This document shows positions 39,414-40,012 of a stretch of DNA of 40,012 nt, piece after piece. This DNA is from Terriglobia bacterium (GTDB taxonomy: Bacteria > Acidobacteriota > Terriglobia > Terriglobales > Acidobacteriaceae): NCBI GenBank assembly GCA_020073525.1, contig JAIQFA010000047.1, positions 1 through 40,012 of the forward strand, in the 5' to 3' direction. Each line of letters opens with the position of its first letter. Position 1 is the stretch's first letter. A model generated the notes under the pieces. The model was not told the origin of the DNA, did no database searches, and saw nothing but the letters and a program-made list of their open reading frames with translations. A program made the translations under genes and the position numbers.

Positions 39414-39646
39414 AAGTAACTCCTATGGGGCCGGAGTTCGTGTTGTTCGAGCTTGTGGAAGGCTTCGATGATCGCTGCCTGCTTTTCAGTCGGGCAGGGA
39501 TATTTCCTGACGCCGCGATCAACCCTATTGGGAGCCACGCGCAGCTTCTTGCCCGAGAGTGCGAGCACGTCCGCAATCCAGCATGTTTTCGGAACGAAGC
39601 AAAAGGTGATCGTGACTTCGCGTTGAATCGCTTCATAGGTGGGCAT
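39410..39646 (-). CDS. Conserved small protein (KTCWIADV family, unknown function)
   Basis: 78 residues. The pattern FVPKTCWIADVLALSG, then RVAPNRVDRG and PCPTEKQAAIIEAF, resembles a widespread family of uncharacterised bacterial proteins that I recall with 'KTCWIAHVKEL' and 'PCPPEKR'. First gene of the PIN operon: AAGGGAA lies about six bases upstream, after a promoter at 39682-39710, and it overlaps the antitoxin gene by four bases. An RNA- or DNA-binding role in the operon is possible but unproven. Confidence 0.66.
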   Translation of the reverse strand: MPTYEAIQREVTITFCFVPKTCWIADVLALSGKKLRVAPNRVDRGVRKYPCPTEKQAAIIEAFHKLEQHELRPHRSYL

Positions 39647-39681
39647 CGATGTTTCCCTTCAATCCCTAGTAAAGTAGTTAC

Positions 39682-39710
39682 ATCATAACTTGGTAACAAG
39701 TACTTGTCAA
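39682..39710 (-). promoter_or_regulatory. Near-consensus promoter with operator half-sites for the PIN operon
   Basis: Reading the minus strand: -35 TTGACA (39710-39705), exactly 17 bases, -10 TATGAT (39687-39682). The spacer carries CAAGT/ACTTG half-sites at 39688-39692, 39697-39701 and 39702-39706: an inverted pair separated by GTAA and a third overlapping site forming AAGTACTT. The placement over the promoter predicts repression by the operon's own product. Confidence 0.72.
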
Positions 39711-39719
39711 TAAATTCCT

Positions 39720-40012
39720 CATTTATTGGAATTTTCGAAACGTGGGACGCCGCAGACGTTCCACTTCCGGTGGCCGGAATGCGCGTGTCGGGAGGGAGCC
39801 TGTGGACCCGGCCCACCCAGCTAGCACTTCGATTTCATGGGCCGACCTAACTGGCTTAAGCCCGGATGAATGGTGTGACCGCCACTGGACTGGTGCTGAT
39901 ATTTCCACTGAAATGATCGCGCCCACCCAAGAATCGAGAGAGATGATCGGCGTCACGTCACCGGCGTGCAGAAAGCGAGACGCTCTCGAAGCCCAAAGGT
40001 TCTGCCGAGAGC
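39720..40012. other. Window-end region, no gene assigned
   Basis: 293 bases upstream of the PIN operon promoter. A 77-residue minus-strand frame (39723-39956) exists but has no motif or ribosome binding site; it includes Trp-Ser/Arg-rich sequence typical of non-coding GC-rich DNA. No RNA gene or repeat was identified. Confidence 0.35.

Noticed and set aside
39723..39956. 77-residue minus-strand ORF at the window end
   Set aside because: No motif, ribosome binding site or neighbour support.
1..40012. tRNA, rRNA, CRISPR array, IS element or riboswitch
   Set aside because: Read through for cloverleaf-like, direct-repeat-spacer and transposase patterns; none found. A tRNAscan/Rfam search would be decisive.

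Overview
The window looks like a chromosomal piece of an Acidobacteriota genome (Terriglobia, Koribacter/Sulfotelmatobacter-like). This is inferred from high GC, a PEP-CTERM protein, a kinase-TolB-like-TPR sensor of a type common there, a secreted protein with an 'LPDAP' stretch, a LiaF-like/B-box envelope module, and intergenic DNA full of short palindromic and low-complexity repeats I associate with this phylum. No rRNA, tRNA, CRISPR array, IS element or prophage was seen. Many genes use TTG starts and several abut or overlap by ATGA.

Region by region: 1-2.2 kb holds the end of an acyl-CoA/leucine catabolic cluster (HMG-CoA lyase tail, crotonase probably acting as methylglutaconyl-CoA hydratase, hotdog thioesterase). 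It is interrupted by a decayed GIY-YIG nuclease gene bracketed by inverted copies of a dispersed ~33-bp repeat. Next come histidine ammonia-lyase, a secreted PQQ-type beta-propeller, an HD-domain protein, a zinc-ribbon/XRE regulator, a PEP-CTERM protein and a large Ser/Thr kinase (2.3-11 kb). From 11.2 to 15.5 kb are a frameshifted Mpo1-like (DUF962) gene, an acyl-CoA dehydrogenase, a RelE/ParE-type toxin-antitoxin pair, meaB and methylmalonyl-CoA epimerase (propionate/branched-chain catabolism), and a frameshifted NTF2-like gene. From 15.5 to 17.1 kb lie tsaB, rimI and a YdcH/DUF465 protein.

The operon at 17.2-21.5 kb joins phospholipid synthesis (psd, pssA), an Asd-like protein lacking the catalytic Cys, lptE and holA. 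An AT-rich orphan HEPN-like gene follows. From 22 to 34 kb are a TPR lipoprotein, a PilZ-like protein, tsaE, unknown secreted and small proteins, a B12-type radical SAM enzyme, a SpoIIE-type phosphatase, fabI, an MFS exporter, an unknown duplicated-domain protein and hemD. From 34.2 to 38.1 kb (minus strand) is a four-gene overlapping ECF sigma / anti-sigma / B-box-LiaF-like / DUF4097 module, probably for envelope stress. The window ends with a three-gene PIN-toxin operon driven by a near-consensus promoter whose spacer carries three half-sites of a likely autoregulatory operator.

Main points for follow-up: (1) the GIY-YIG gene flanked by inverted repeats that also occur alone elsewhere in the window, resembling a repeat-plus-nuclease mobile unit; (2) the three-gene PIN operon with an oversized antitoxin; (3) the Cys-less Asd paralogue inside a membrane-lipid operon; (4) two genes with frameshifts that leave otherwise intact family motifs; (5) several families of short hairpin repeats.
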